Origin: Methanospirillum purgamenti
GTDB lineage: Archaea > Halobacteriota > Methanomicrobia > Methanomicrobiales > Methanospirillaceae
NCBI RefSeq assembly: GCF_018502485.1
Contig: NZ_CP075546.1
Direction: 5' to 3' (one strand)
DNA: 64,000 nt
This document shows positions 55,901-64,000 of this stretch, piece after piece. Made by a program: the position numbers and the translations under genes. The notes under the pieces are model-generated. The model was not told where the DNA came from and ran no database searches. It saw nothing but the letters and a program-made list of their open reading frames with translations. The stretch's first letter is position 1. Every line of letters begins with the position of its first letter.

Positions 55901-56230
55901 ATTACAGATGTCAAAAATCGGAGCATTAGGATTACAATCAATTCTACAGTCATAAATAGAACAATTTGGATAATTGTTACACTCTGACTCCAAAATATAT
56001 GGATACTTGTTTTTCTTTATATGGATATTGAATTGTCCATCCACAGATAAGTCTGGGTTTGTGACGTTCGGTTCTGGTGAATAGATCGCAATTCCACCTC
56101 GAGTCACCTTCTCCGGTCCACAGATAACATAAGCCTGCGCCGCTGATGTAATCAATAATAAGAATAATACCACAATTAAGAAAGAGGGAATTAGTCTTAA
56201 TACACTAAATTTCTTAAATTCCTTCATCAT
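52952..56230 (-). CDS. PKD surface protein with archaellin-like C-terminal domain (paralog 4)
   Basis: The product has 1092 residues. I take the ATG at 56230 (GGATGGTG just upstream); a TTG five codons earlier is possible. After the signal the DUF3821 N-terminus is missing and the protein opens directly near the GDRPPFF motif (about 132). The core follows: GKNTDGPDTYLWLKG near 285, Cys-rich insert, CCCQGYPCG near 430, VEGPGSYSG...RDKYATATFSL. Four PKD domains lie at about 610-945. Then a Thr-Pro-Val linker (about 950-975) joins a 120-residue end domain with PQGGESVNLADILYLYG and FTLEIKPKVGASVL, the pattern of archaellin C-terminal beta domains. It is secreted. Confidence 0.85.
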   Translation of the reverse strand: MMKEFKKFSVLRLIPSFLIVVLFLLLITSAAQAYVICGPEKVTRGGIAIYSPEPNVTNPDLSVDGQFNIHIKKNKYPYILESECNNYPNCSIYDCRIDCNPNAPIFDICNCTCYSGPELLAGFVINPQTMTGAYGDRPPFFQNQSGMKFNTSLYGSQMVYPVVDREAKFSELVPNGKTYPSKGEWFVPFADDNHYFGLTNISNTANYPISINTLYPDVYGKQSLKPGKYTIHFQQLNNPTRDTTRDYTFEVVMGEVDVAFSDYNTGRSISSINRGQKVKISGKNTDGPDTYLWLKGYGLPECGTNLFPSSLPVYSSSPTKINASILNNPNSPYKGEYHSDGTWELVWDTSSLPLLGGQSYSIYASSINPEEILPLIPPRGSCTTTEKGLCAFASCPNCEPLSDPAIIELLDPSPIGVTIDPIIVSPCCCQGYPCGTSDSADKITLKMETGVSRLPVQIWMFGDGSFGGRGFLFNDEFTTLLDDEGTFNLDINQYLLEPNEIKLCDLEEGNYTVVVQVPYVTTSGDEIFDVTLETSKFASRIPNAMFPRDQDSSHLYVVQSNPLYWTKSFPVEGPGSYSGNEALSRLKSILSESFVRDKYATATFSLSPNYCPDRKSVNFEADTQDGLAPLTVSFKDKSSFTGVTYLWDFGDNSTSSDKDPIHIYQSPGSYSIRLTVTDAQGTTFDRYKPSFIVVKAITPQYFDPIADFTYSKIDAEPLSVQFIDQSFGSTPLTYAWEFGDSALSIDKSPKHTYSEVGLFNVNLTVKDQFNKISAINKTVIVPPMNSPVARFNVTVNPGNPKQVQFTDKSVGEITTWKWTFGDGLGSSIQSPEHLFNDYGTFVITLTVGNSAGSNSISQNLTIKNPAVKAGFKWENVGSRIIRFTDTSEGSITNWTLEFGDGTIQKFSSEWRTFDHKYTQLGNYYAKLTVSNDLNMNTFSNKIEIYTSADSEVTPTVTPTVTPTVTPTVTPTEPTYSGIKQSTSNVVLDGQMYGEMEGSLLKTITFFITVPQGGESVNLADILYLYGVDNGIPQTVSSGMTGSLSPGERTQVTLNVNGPRPGGKFTLEIKPKVGASVLVSKTLTSGYNGGVII
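53319..53378 (-). repeat. Tandem 12-base repeat coding a Thr-Pro-Thr-Val linker
   Basis: Five perfect copies of a 12-base unit (plus strand GTTGGAGTTACT) code TPTV repeats between the last PKD domain and the archaellin-like end domain. It is a slippage-prone tract that could vary linker length. Confidence 0.9.
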
Positions 56231-56422
56231 CCACACCATCCTCAAGGGTTGAATATCACAATTTTAGGGCTTTAATCATTCAATAATGAATTTTCAAAGT
56301 TTAAATGAACTAAATCCCTATTATTGGTTTACTCTCTTATCCCCCCATCTGAAGATAATAATCATCCTTTATATTATTAAAAATATAAAACTTTCGATAA
56401 GAAACGAATTCTATAAAAAAAA

Positions 56423-58960
56423 TTATATGCAGATCTGATAACTTCGGATCGCACTAGTTATATCATTCTCTACCTTCAGACTAACCGAATAACATCCCTT
56501 TGCAGGATATTGATATAATGGATTTGTCTGATTAGAACTACCACCATCACCAAAGTTCCAACTCCACTTATTAATACCGGTTCCTTCAGAAATATCATTG
56601 AACTGAACCTTAGTAAAATCATTTGTATCAGGGAAACTATATCTGAATGCAGCCCGAATTGCTGAACTGTCTACTTTTACATAGCCAACCTTAGTAATAT
56701 TCGCGCTATTTAAATTTTTATCCAATACTTCAAGATATACTGAAAAACTCCCCTCTGATGGGTATGTATTTTGAGGGCTTTGGAATGAGGAGGTTTGACC
56801 ATCTCCAAAGATCCACTTCCATGCAACCGGGTTACCCGTTGATTTATCAACAAACTGTACTGTTAACGGTGGTTTACCAACCTTTGGACCATTGACCCCG
56901 AAATCAGCTTTCAATTTCTGAGTCGATGGATCATCCAGGGTATTCTCAGTAGAGACATAATTCCACATCGTCTTAGAATAAATCGCACTACCAGTATTGA
57001 CAGATAATGTTACCGAATATTTACCAGCACCTTTATACTCATGTTCTGGATTTCGATCTGTGGAGGTTGAACCATCTCCAAAATCCCATAGCCAGCTGAC
57101 ACCAGTAACAGTTGATCGGTCAGTAAATTGGACAGTTAATGGGTTTGTTCCATAAACCGGTTCAGCAAAGAAATCAACATACTCATAACATCGATCAGTA
57201 ATATTGAATTGCAGAACATAATAGGGATCATTATACTTTGGCAGTATATTGATCAGACTTGAATATGCATCATATCCTCCAATAGCCCCATCCCCTTCTA
57301 CCGCAAAAGACCTGGTCCAATAAACAGGTTTTGACTCCACTACATACTTCCATAACCCTAGTTTTTGTTCCTGATCACGCGGAACAATTGGCCCGGTAAT
57401 TTGATTCATGGCTTTCGAACCCTCTAAGGTCACATCAAATATTTCTTTCCCATTTTTATATCGATAAGGAGTTTGAATAACGACAAAATACTGACCGGTT
57501 TCTAAATCACATGGACATATGCCTTGTTTTTGAAGAATGTCCCGATAGATATCCATCTCAAAATAACCATCATCAGTGAGCATAGTGGTCATGTTATCTG
57601 TGAAGAGATACCCGGATTTATTTGCCAATAAATTGTTGCCAAAGACCCAGATTTGTAAGGGCATGCGTGGAATGAAGAATTTTCCAGATACTGGAATAGA
57701 TATTTCGCCGCAATTGGTAGTTTTACAGGGGTATTTCTCACAACAACATAATTCAACATCTGGTATAATTGAGAGTTCAGCCTTTGGAGGTGCTCGTAAC
57801 TCAATTTCTGCAATAGCGACCGGAGGTGCACAACATTTATCGCAGGAGAGAAGTGAACATACCCCGCCGTCATTTAAACAGGTCTCATTTAAAGAACAAT
57901 CTGGTTTGCAGGATATGTTTCCTTTACAGTACTCCTCTAATGCTTCTGAAGGATCTACACTTGAAGCATAAAGGGTATAATTTCCAGGAGAAAGTCCAAT
58001 ATCAGATATATCCCATATGTACTCCCATTCACCCGTATACATTCCACTTCCAATACTCGTTTCAATATATTTGTGGAGAGCAGTAGGTTGTTGATCATCT
58101 CCCCATGGATTATTTGGAAGAGTTAAAATCTCTGGAACCATCGTAGTAACCGGTAGATTTACGACATTCTGAAGACCAGTACCGCATTCAGGAAGGCTAG
58201 GGCCAGTTAGCCAAAGATATGTTTTAAACGAATCAGTATTTAATCCTTTAATGACAACACGCCCTGGAGAACCTCCAAGGTAGGCCCAATCAATATTTAA
58301 ATTATTTCCTTTTTTGAATTCATTATAATCAAGGAATTGAATGTCAAGATCACCATACCTAATGGTCACTTCTGATTCTGCAAATTTTGTTGTATCAAAT
58401 TCATTTATCGCCCCATCAATTGTCTGTGCATGGATTGTATATGTGCCTGGTTTCAGACCCATAATTCCATACTCAGGCGGATATGTTGTATTTAGAGTAT
58501 AAGTGCCTCCAGTACCATACCCAAGATATCTCGAACCATTCCAGGGAATTTCCCAACAACCATTTGAGATAAAGTTATCCGGAGTGGGTATAAGTTCTTT
58601 AAAAACAGCTGAACTAGTCCCTAATTCAAGATTCCCCCGATCGATGGGTGGATTAACAGGCTCATTTTCAACTACACCAGAAACATAACCAGCACCATTT
58701 GAAAAATATGGCAATCGATCACAATAATCTCCTGTCATGTTCATAGGATTGACAATAAAACCAAGAGCAAAAGGGCCATTTCCACCTACAGTAATGTCAA
58801 AATGCCCATCCATCCCTAATCCTGCATCACCCATCCCTCCTCGTGTTAATTCACCAGGAGCGGTTAATGTTACATCCGCAATAGAAATAGAAATGATCCC
58901 TGAAGCAATGATTATAAATGTTATCCAATGAATAACCCGTGTAAGTTTTAATTTTTCCAT
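56423..58960 (-). CDS. PKD surface protein with short core (paralog 5)
   Basis: The product has 845 residues. The ATG at 58960 has GGTGA 5 bases upstream. It has a signal peptide and, like paralog 4, no DUF3821 N-terminus. Motifs: CDRLPYF near 80, GLNTDSFKTYLWLTG near 235, Cys-rich insert (CKPDCSLNETC, CSLLSCDKCC), CCCEKYPC near 408, VEGDGAIGG...DPYYVLQFNITD near 590. Three PKD domains fill the end (about 597-840). There is no special C-terminal domain. It is the smallest protein that keeps the cysteine core. Confidence 0.85.
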   Translation of the reverse strand: MEKLKLTRVIHWITFIIIASGIISISIADVTLTAPGELTRGGMGDAGLGMDGHFDITVGGNGPFALGFIVNPMNMTGDYCDRLPYFSNGAGYVSGVVENEPVNPPIDRGNLELGTSSAVFKELIPTPDNFISNGCWEIPWNGSRYLGYGTGGTYTLNTTYPPEYGIMGLKPGTYTIHAQTIDGAINEFDTTKFAESEVTIRYGDLDIQFLDYNEFKKGNNLNIDWAYLGGSPGRVVIKGLNTDSFKTYLWLTGPSLPECGTGLQNVVNLPVTTMVPEILTLPNNPWGDDQQPTALHKYIETSIGSGMYTGEWEYIWDISDIGLSPGNYTLYASSVDPSEALEEYCKGNISCKPDCSLNETCLNDGGVCSLLSCDKCCAPPVAIAEIELRAPPKAELSIIPDVELCCCEKYPCKTTNCGEISIPVSGKFFIPRMPLQIWVFGNNLLANKSGYLFTDNMTTMLTDDGYFEMDIYRDILQKQGICPCDLETGQYFVVIQTPYRYKNGKEIFDVTLEGSKAMNQITGPIVPRDQEQKLGLWKYVVESKPVYWTRSFAVEGDGAIGGYDAYSSLINILPKYNDPYYVLQFNITDRCYEYVDFFAEPVYGTNPLTVQFTDRSTVTGVSWLWDFGDGSTSTDRNPEHEYKGAGKYSVTLSVNTGSAIYSKTMWNYVSTENTLDDPSTQKLKADFGVNGPKVGKPPLTVQFVDKSTGNPVAWKWIFGDGQTSSFQSPQNTYPSEGSFSVYLEVLDKNLNSANITKVGYVKVDSSAIRAAFRYSFPDTNDFTKVQFNDISEGTGINKWSWNFGDGGSSNQTNPLYQYPAKGCYSVSLKVENDITSAIRSYQICI

Positions 58961-59055
58961 CTTTTTCACCAGCCCCAATTTAATAGAATTTTTTTAAATT
59001 TTTTGTATTATTTTAATTTTATTTAATAAATAAAATAATGTGATTAAACCAATGT

Positions 59056-61143
59056 TTATTTTACCTCAATAAACGCACTTCTAATTATCTTTCCATTGTT
59101 ACCTTCAAAATCAATTACCTCCAATGAAACATCAAATACTCCTGGAAGAAGGTAATGGTGTTTCGGGTTTTGTGCATGAGAAATTTGGCCATCTCCAAAA
59201 TTCCAATTCCATTGTTTAATATCTCCACTGGATTGATCGTTAAATTGGACAGTCAATGGGACAACACCAGATTGAACATCTGCATTAAAGGCAGCTAGTG
59301 GAGAACTTTTAGTATTTTGTGAAACTGATATAACTTTACTGAATTTCGCACTGTTAGGTAATGGTAATACTGAATCTGCCACTGTTAAAGTGACAGTATA
59401 AATACCCGGTTCCTTGAACATGTGAGTCGGAGCCGGTTCTGTCGAGAGCGGTGTTCCATCTCCAAAGTCCCAAGACCAGCTGACAATACCACTATAATAA
59501 CCCCTTGAAGTATCCATGAATTTATAGGAGTATCCATAGGTTCCAGTCCGATCAATTTCTTCATACGTAAATCCGGCATCGATCGGAGTATTTGGTGATA
59601 CCGTGATTGGATTAACAGTCCATCCATGCCAGGCCCAGTAATCATTAATCATCTGAACCCAAACAACCGGATTGTATGTACCTGGTTCATAGTAGGTATT
59701 TGTTGGCCTTTCCTCAACAGATGAAGCTTGGGCCGAATTAAATAATGGATAATCAAAACTATAAAAATCAAAATCCCAATACCATTTATTCAGATATTGT
59801 CTGGATTCAGCATCAGACTTCCCATTTACGGATACCTTAGCATCAAATTGGACTTTTAGTGGAACATTACCTGTTATCGGACTTGCTGTTGGGTTTATCT
59901 GAATGCTATTTAGAATCCAGACATTATACGTATCGCGAATAAGATACGGATGATATGGATATAATTCATCTGAAATATCTGCTGAAGTCTCTCCTTTCAC
60001 ATTCGATGCCTTCAAGGTAACGGTATACAATCCAGGAGCAGAATACGAGTGAACCGGACTTCTCAACGGTGATGAGGTATTATCCCCAAAGTCCCAAAAC
60101 CAGGAATCCTCCATAGAATTCGACTTGTTACTCCAGAACTGAATCGGTTGACCAACATATCCAAATGCAGAGTTATTTCCTGCTTTAAAGGGTGCATTAC
60201 TATTCTGCATAGTCATATCAGGATTTGGTGGAACATTTGGAAATACTTCCATTTGTTGAGTAATATCTTTGGTAATATACCCATTTTTCGAAGCATTCAT
60301 AGCGACAGTATATACTCCTGTTTCAGGTAGGTCATACCGGGGTGTAAAATTTGATGAACCTGTCACTGGGAAATATGGATTACCATTTTTCGTGACAGAC
60401 CAGTTTGTCTTCCAGTCTGAAGTTATACCCAGGGGAATTAACACCACACTATATGCAGTCTTTCCATATTCCTGCACCCAGGTAAAATTAATCCCACTAT
60501 CAGATGGTAATGAATAAATCTTAATCGATTTATTGACATATGACATACTTCCCTCGTCAGTAACAATAGCTAAAGAAACATTATGAGTTCCATCACTTAG
60601 TACCTGTACAGGCATCTGCTCATTTGCATGAACTGTTCCACTGATGTTCCAGTACCATCCAATAATATTCTTCCCTGATGTCTCTGATTGATCAATAAAC
60701 CTCACATTCAAGGGTTTTTTATCATAATCATTTACATAACTAAAATTTGCCGAAATATAGCGACTTTTTTCGAATATATCTACTGTCTTTACCGGTGTCG
60801 TAAAAGTAGAACCCTCATTACCAATAACAGTTAACTGAATATCAAATGAATCCGGACCAGACACCGGACCAATTATAACATTCGGACCATATAATGTGGG
60901 ATAGGCCGGGTTCGAAAATTCCCATTTCCATTTGACAGGAACTTCACCATCCGGTGACGTAACTACACTCGTCAGATTTAAGATATCACCATGTGGATAT
61001 TCAAAGCCCTGAAGACCACATTCATCTTTTATACTAAAATCTGCAACAATCGAAGCACTTACTGATCCACTAATACCTGATACAAGAATCAGAATTAATC
61101 CAAATAGGATACCAATTTGAAATAAATTTCTATTTTTAATCAT
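59056..61143 (-). CDS. PKD-repeat surface protein without the cysteine core
   Basis: The product has 695 residues from the ATG at 61143 (GGGATGG upstream, matching its neighbours' start context). It has a signal peptide. The rest is beta-rich: four clear PKD domains with FWDFGDNTS, WYWDFDF, WSWDFGDGTP and WNWNFGDGQI, plus about three degenerate ones before them. It has one Cys only and no CCC motif. It ends on a PKD strand. It is secreted, probably an extended adhesive or stalk protein. Confidence 0.84.
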   Translation of the reverse strand: MIKNRNLFQIGILFGLILILVSGISGSVSASIVADFSIKDECGLQGFEYPHGDILNLTSVVTSPDGEVPVKWKWEFSNPAYPTLYGPNVIIGPVSGPDSFDIQLTVIGNEGSTFTTPVKTVDIFEKSRYISANFSYVNDYDKKPLNVRFIDQSETSGKNIIGWYWNISGTVHANEQMPVQVLSDGTHNVSLAIVTDEGSMSYVNKSIKIYSLPSDSGINFTWVQEYGKTAYSVVLIPLGITSDWKTNWSVTKNGNPYFPVTGSSNFTPRYDLPETGVYTVAMNASKNGYITKDITQQMEVFPNVPPNPDMTMQNSNAPFKAGNNSAFGYVGQPIQFWSNKSNSMEDSWFWDFGDNTSSPLRSPVHSYSAPGLYTVTLKASNVKGETSADISDELYPYHPYLIRDTYNVWILNSIQINPTASPITGNVPLKVQFDAKVSVNGKSDAESRQYLNKWYWDFDFYSFDYPLFNSAQASSVEERPTNTYYEPGTYNPVVWVQMINDYWAWHGWTVNPITVSPNTPIDAGFTYEEIDRTGTYGYSYKFMDTSRGYYSGIVSWSWDFGDGTPLSTEPAPTHMFKEPGIYTVTLTVADSVLPLPNSAKFSKVISVSQNTKSSPLAAFNADVQSGVVPLTVQFNDQSSGDIKQWNWNFGDGQISHAQNPKHHYLLPGVFDVSLEVIDFEGNNGKIIRSAFIEVK

Positions 61144-61251
61144 CAAAACCATCCCCATACGTACTACCCATCCATTTTAATTCATAAATAATCTTCGCAA
61201 TATATTATAATATTCATAGAATCTATAAAAATTTTTTTGAATTTTTCGAGA

Positions 61252-62754
61252 TTATAGAACACTAATTTTTTGAATCACGGAGTCCTTTCTCAAATCATTC
61301 CAGGCATACATTATTACTGAATAATCGCCGGGAACTTTATAACTATGTTCAACCACGTTTCCTCTTCCAGAGAATCCATCACCAAAATCCCAATACCACT
61401 GAGTTGGAAATCCATCACTGACATCTCTGAATGAATATGTTCTGGAGCCTTTATCCTCTGTCAGAAACTTTGCATCCAGTTCCTCAACCTTGACTGGAAG
61501 AATAAAATCTGAGGTGCTTTTACTCTCTGTCCCGGTAATTTTCAATTTCACATTGTATGGATATTCTCTGGATCCAAAAACATGAGTTCCACTCGGAGTA
61601 TTTACTGGTCCTGATCCATCATCAAAGTCCCATTCATAGTTTACCGGTTCGTTTTTCCGACTGGTATCAATAAAGGTTACCGTTAAAGGTGGATTACCGT
61701 ATTGTGGAGCAGCGCTGAATGAAGCGTTTAAGGTTAAATTCGGATATCCTGAAACTTGGATCTCCTTTGTTTTCGCATTTGAGACCCCATATATGTTGGT
61801 CACATTCAAGGTAATTGAATATGTTCCAGGGTCAGAAAGATTTATCATTGGATTCCGGTCACGAACATTATTATAAATGAGTATACTTGGATTGAGATTA
61901 TTATAAACTGAATAATTGTAATCCAATGATACGTTAGACACAGTATAATTGACCATGCTCATGGATTGATCAATAACACTCACATTTAAAGGACAGCCGC
62001 CAATAGCTGGAACAACGGTGAAGTTCGCAACAGGGATAACATTATCAGGAGGAACAATCACTGTTTTGGTCAATGAAGAGAAATTCCTGCCTGAACTGTC
62101 ACCAACTACCAAATCAATCTTATATTGAACACCAGTTTTGTTGGGTAATTTCATTTTTAAATAATTATCAGAAGATTTCTTTTCCTCATGGGTTTCCAAA
62201 TTCACTCCTTTCCACCACCAGGATGTAATATCATATTCAGGATCTAATTTTGAATATGATTTATCATAAAAAGTGATCGAACCATTTGGATCATAAGTGA
62301 TGTCATTATATGCAGGTACTGTACTGAAATTCTCGCTGATTATTCCACAACTGGAAGAAAATGAAAAAACAGCCGAACTACTTTGCACATTAGTATAATT
62401 ATCTACCACTAATTGCGCCGAAAAAGAATCCTTATTCGCTACAGTATATGTAGTACTAGGCCCTATTGACACTGGATTTCCATCAATGAACCACCTATAT
62501 ACCGTAATTTCATCATGTGGATCCTGATAAATAATTGATGCATTTTTCAAAATAATCGAGTCATCACAAGGAAAAAATCCCTGCCCACTTGAGATATCTA
62601 TTGGCATACCATATTGATTTTCAGCGGTGAATTTGGGAATAACTACCGCTGAGCCTATTGAAACAATTATGGTCACAGCTATTAGAGCCGTTAAAATTCT
62701 CACATTAATTTTTCTTTCTTTTTGAGAAAGAAACCCCACTTTCTCTTTACTCAT
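61252..62754 (-). CDS. PKD-repeat surface protein, smallest of the cluster's 5' end
   Basis: The product has 500 residues starting at an ATG with GGTGGGG about 11 bases upstream. The N-terminus has a charged start and then one hydrophobic helix (residues about 19-38), so it could be a signal or an N-terminal anchor. It has about five beta repeats, of which the last two are clear PKD domains (YEWDFDDGSG and WYWDFGDGFS) and the rest degenerate. It lacks the cysteine core. It is the first gene of the minus-strand run. Confidence 0.84.
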   Translation of the reverse strand: MSKEKVGFLSQKERKINVRILTALIAVTIIVSIGSAVVIPKFTAENQYGMPIDISSGQGFFPCDDSIILKNASIIYQDPHDEITVYRWFIDGNPVSIGPSTTYTVANKDSFSAQLVVDNYTNVQSSSAVFSFSSSCGIISENFSTVPAYNDITYDPNGSITFYDKSYSKLDPEYDITSWWWKGVNLETHEEKKSSDNYLKMKLPNKTGVQYKIDLVVGDSSGRNFSSLTKTVIVPPDNVIPVANFTVVPAIGGCPLNVSVIDQSMSMVNYTVSNVSLDYNYSVYNNLNPSILIYNNVRDRNPMINLSDPGTYSITLNVTNIYGVSNAKTKEIQVSGYPNLTLNASFSAAPQYGNPPLTVTFIDTSRKNEPVNYEWDFDDGSGPVNTPSGTHVFGSREYPYNVKLKITGTESKSTSDFILPVKVEELDAKFLTEDKGSRTYSFRDVSDGFPTQWYWDFGDGFSGRGNVVEHSYKVPGDYSVIMYAWNDLRKDSVIQKISVL

Positions 62755-63120
62755 TGTAAAATCCCCACCTAATGTACTATCCTTCCCTTGATCAGGATAC
62801 TAATAGTAATTATTGGATCAGATATATAGATTGTGGAATATAGATGAAACGATATTGACTGGATCTGATCAAAAATCATCTACCGATCAATATTAGCATA
62901 AGTAACCAAAAAGATTCGATAATCAACAATCCACAAACATCCTTTCCCATCACAATCACTTTTTCCATCCATTCATATTTGTTGAGAGTAAAGTAGACTA
63001 CTTATAATTCAACATAAGTTCATCAACCGTGTACAGGAGATGACATTTCTTGATAAACAATATCAATCAGAAATTCCCTCATGTATCATCTAATATGGCA
63101 AAAGAAGACTCAAAAAGTTC
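62755..63120. other. Gap before the decayed ATPase
   Basis: These 366 bases hold the promoter of the 61252-62754 gene (minus-strand CTATATATC near 62820). The rest is AT-rich DNA with no coding frame. The AAA ATPase pseudogene begins abruptly at its right side. Confidence 0.55.
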
Positions 63121-64000
63121 AAACTTTTAAGCGAGTTTGTAAAAGAAAAGCGAGGCACCTTTTTTTCTCGCAACCGAGGGACCTGCACAAATAAACATCG
63201 AAGATTTCGCGAGACAGGCAGAGTAATTATTGCATGACCCGATATTTCACCAGGTTCCATTTCAAGCTGGGAACAAGTTATCTCCTCGCTTGTGAATCAC
63301 AAGACATTTGCATACTCTCCCCGACAGGAAAAATAATTACCACCATTGACGAATTTCCAAACCTCATCCGCAGACTCGTCTAGACCTTCTGCCTTTCAAA
63401 AAATCTGGGATTCGCAATTTTGCTCACTTCCGGTTATGCTCATTATCTGTGGGTCTTTTGTCAGTGTTATGAAATCAGATGTATTGGGCTATCAAAGTCC
63501 ATTATATGGGAGAAGGACAGGACAATGGAAGATGAATCCTCTCTCTTTTCAATATCTGCATGAATTTCTACCCTGGGATATTACTGATCAGGTTCGGGCA
63601 AATGCTGCCCTAGGAGGAATCCCGGCTTATCTACATAAATTTAATCGTAGACTCAATTTTTGGAAGAATATATCAGAAAATATTCTTGAAAAGGGAACAT
63701 ATGTCTACTCTGAAGCAGAAATTCTCCTCAATTATGAATTTCGTGAACCTGCAAATTATATGGTTCTTCCCGGGCCAATGCATCAGGGAAAGGAAGCATA
63801 GGTGAAATCTGCAATTGTACCGGTATGGATAAAGGAATGGTCTCAAAATATCTGCACACCCTCGGAAATCTTCATATCATTCGTGATGAACTACCCGTAA
63901 CCTCACATCCCGGAGCACGAGGGAAACAATACCGTATTATCGATCCATACCTCCTCTTCTGGTTCAGATATGCGTATCCAAACAGAATTGATCTTGAATT
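63121..64000 (+). pseudogene. Decayed AAA/DUF234-type archaeal ATPase, 5' truncated
   Basis: Reading the three plus frames together gives one continuous protein of the archaeal ATPase/DUF234 family. First comes LLSEFVKEKRGTFFSRN, then GPAQINIEDFARQAE and SWEQVISSL, then IITTIDEFPNLI. Next are ADSSRPSAFQKIWDS and DVLGYQSPLYGRRTGQW, and finally the winged-helix end GKQYRIIDPYLLFWFRY. The frame changes near 63175, 63264, 63330, 63368 and 63770, and a TAA interrupts at 63224. The Walker A end that should precede LLSEF is missing, so the gene was cut at its 5' side. The longest intact stretch (63346-63801) is only part of it. The gene continues past the right edge. Confidence 0.85.

Noticed and set aside
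34368..62754. Repeated DNA in the surface genes as a CRISPR or mobile element
   Set aside because: Repeats are in coding frame and correspond to PKD, TIG-like or linker units; no spacers, transposase or terminal repeats are present.

Overview
The window comes from a methanogenic archaeon, most likely of the order Methanomicrobiales and close to Methanospirillum. This is inferred from gene content and protein style, not from an alignment. The methanogen call rests on mch (methenyl-tetrahydromethanopterin cyclohydrolase), a methanogenesis-marker-12 protein and a four-subunit pyruvate synthase. The archaeal call rests on an Orc1/Cdc6 initiator, pelota, ABCE1, an archaeal-type phosphoglycerate mutase, and TATA boxes about 25 bases before likely transcription starts. 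The PKD-rich, DUF3821-type secreted proteins are typical of Methanomicrobiales. I see no rRNA, tRNA, CRISPR array, insertion sequence or prophage.

Region 1 (1-32.1 kb) is ordinary chromosomal housekeeping with dense short operons. It holds iron uptake (DtxR-FeoA fusion plus FeoB), an aldehyde dehydrogenase, pyruvate kinase, an MFS exporter, a PAS protein, SufC followed by an ADP-ribosylglycohydrolase, and a tightly overlapping sensory/accessory operon (REC-PAS-histidine kinase, REC-PAS regulator, GNAT, DUF1848, AN1 zinc finger). Next come porGDAB, marker 12, an NDP-sugar epimerase, apgM, a DUF368 membrane protein, Orc1/Cdc6, mch, two AP-endonuclease-like genes and a PAS membrane sensor. Pelota and RqcH close this part.

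Region 2 (29.2-34.3 kb) is a ribosome-rescue neighbourhood. rqcH and pelota overlap on the minus strand, and an EMC6-like membrane protein and ABCE1 run divergently on the plus strand.

Region 3 (34.4-62.8 kb) encodes the cell surface. It begins with a secreted C39-like cysteine peptidase carrying five near-identical TIG/IPT-like repeats and a lipoprotein alpha/beta hydrolase. Then come 24.6 kb of minus-strand genes for nine secreted proteins of 187 to 1304 residues. Five share a cysteine-rich core with a C-[DE]-R-P-P type motif, an NTDS...TYLW-type motif and a CCC-x2-YPC-type motif, followed by two to four PKD domains. Their end domains fall away in order along the DNA: full-length proteins with a C-terminal 'GWN' domain, then a protein without it, then proteins without the DUF3821 N-terminus, then PKD-only proteins. 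A separate beta-rich module of about 100 residues occurs six times across three adjacent genes. Two of the transcription units share a 14-base promoter core. This locus is the best candidate for an undescribed system: a set of interlocking, probably disulfide-bonded and glycosylated envelope proteins.

Region 4 (63.1-64.0 kb) is a decayed, 5'-truncated AAA/DUF234-type ATPase pseudogene that runs off the right edge. The left edge cuts through a small membrane protein gene with an acidic tail.
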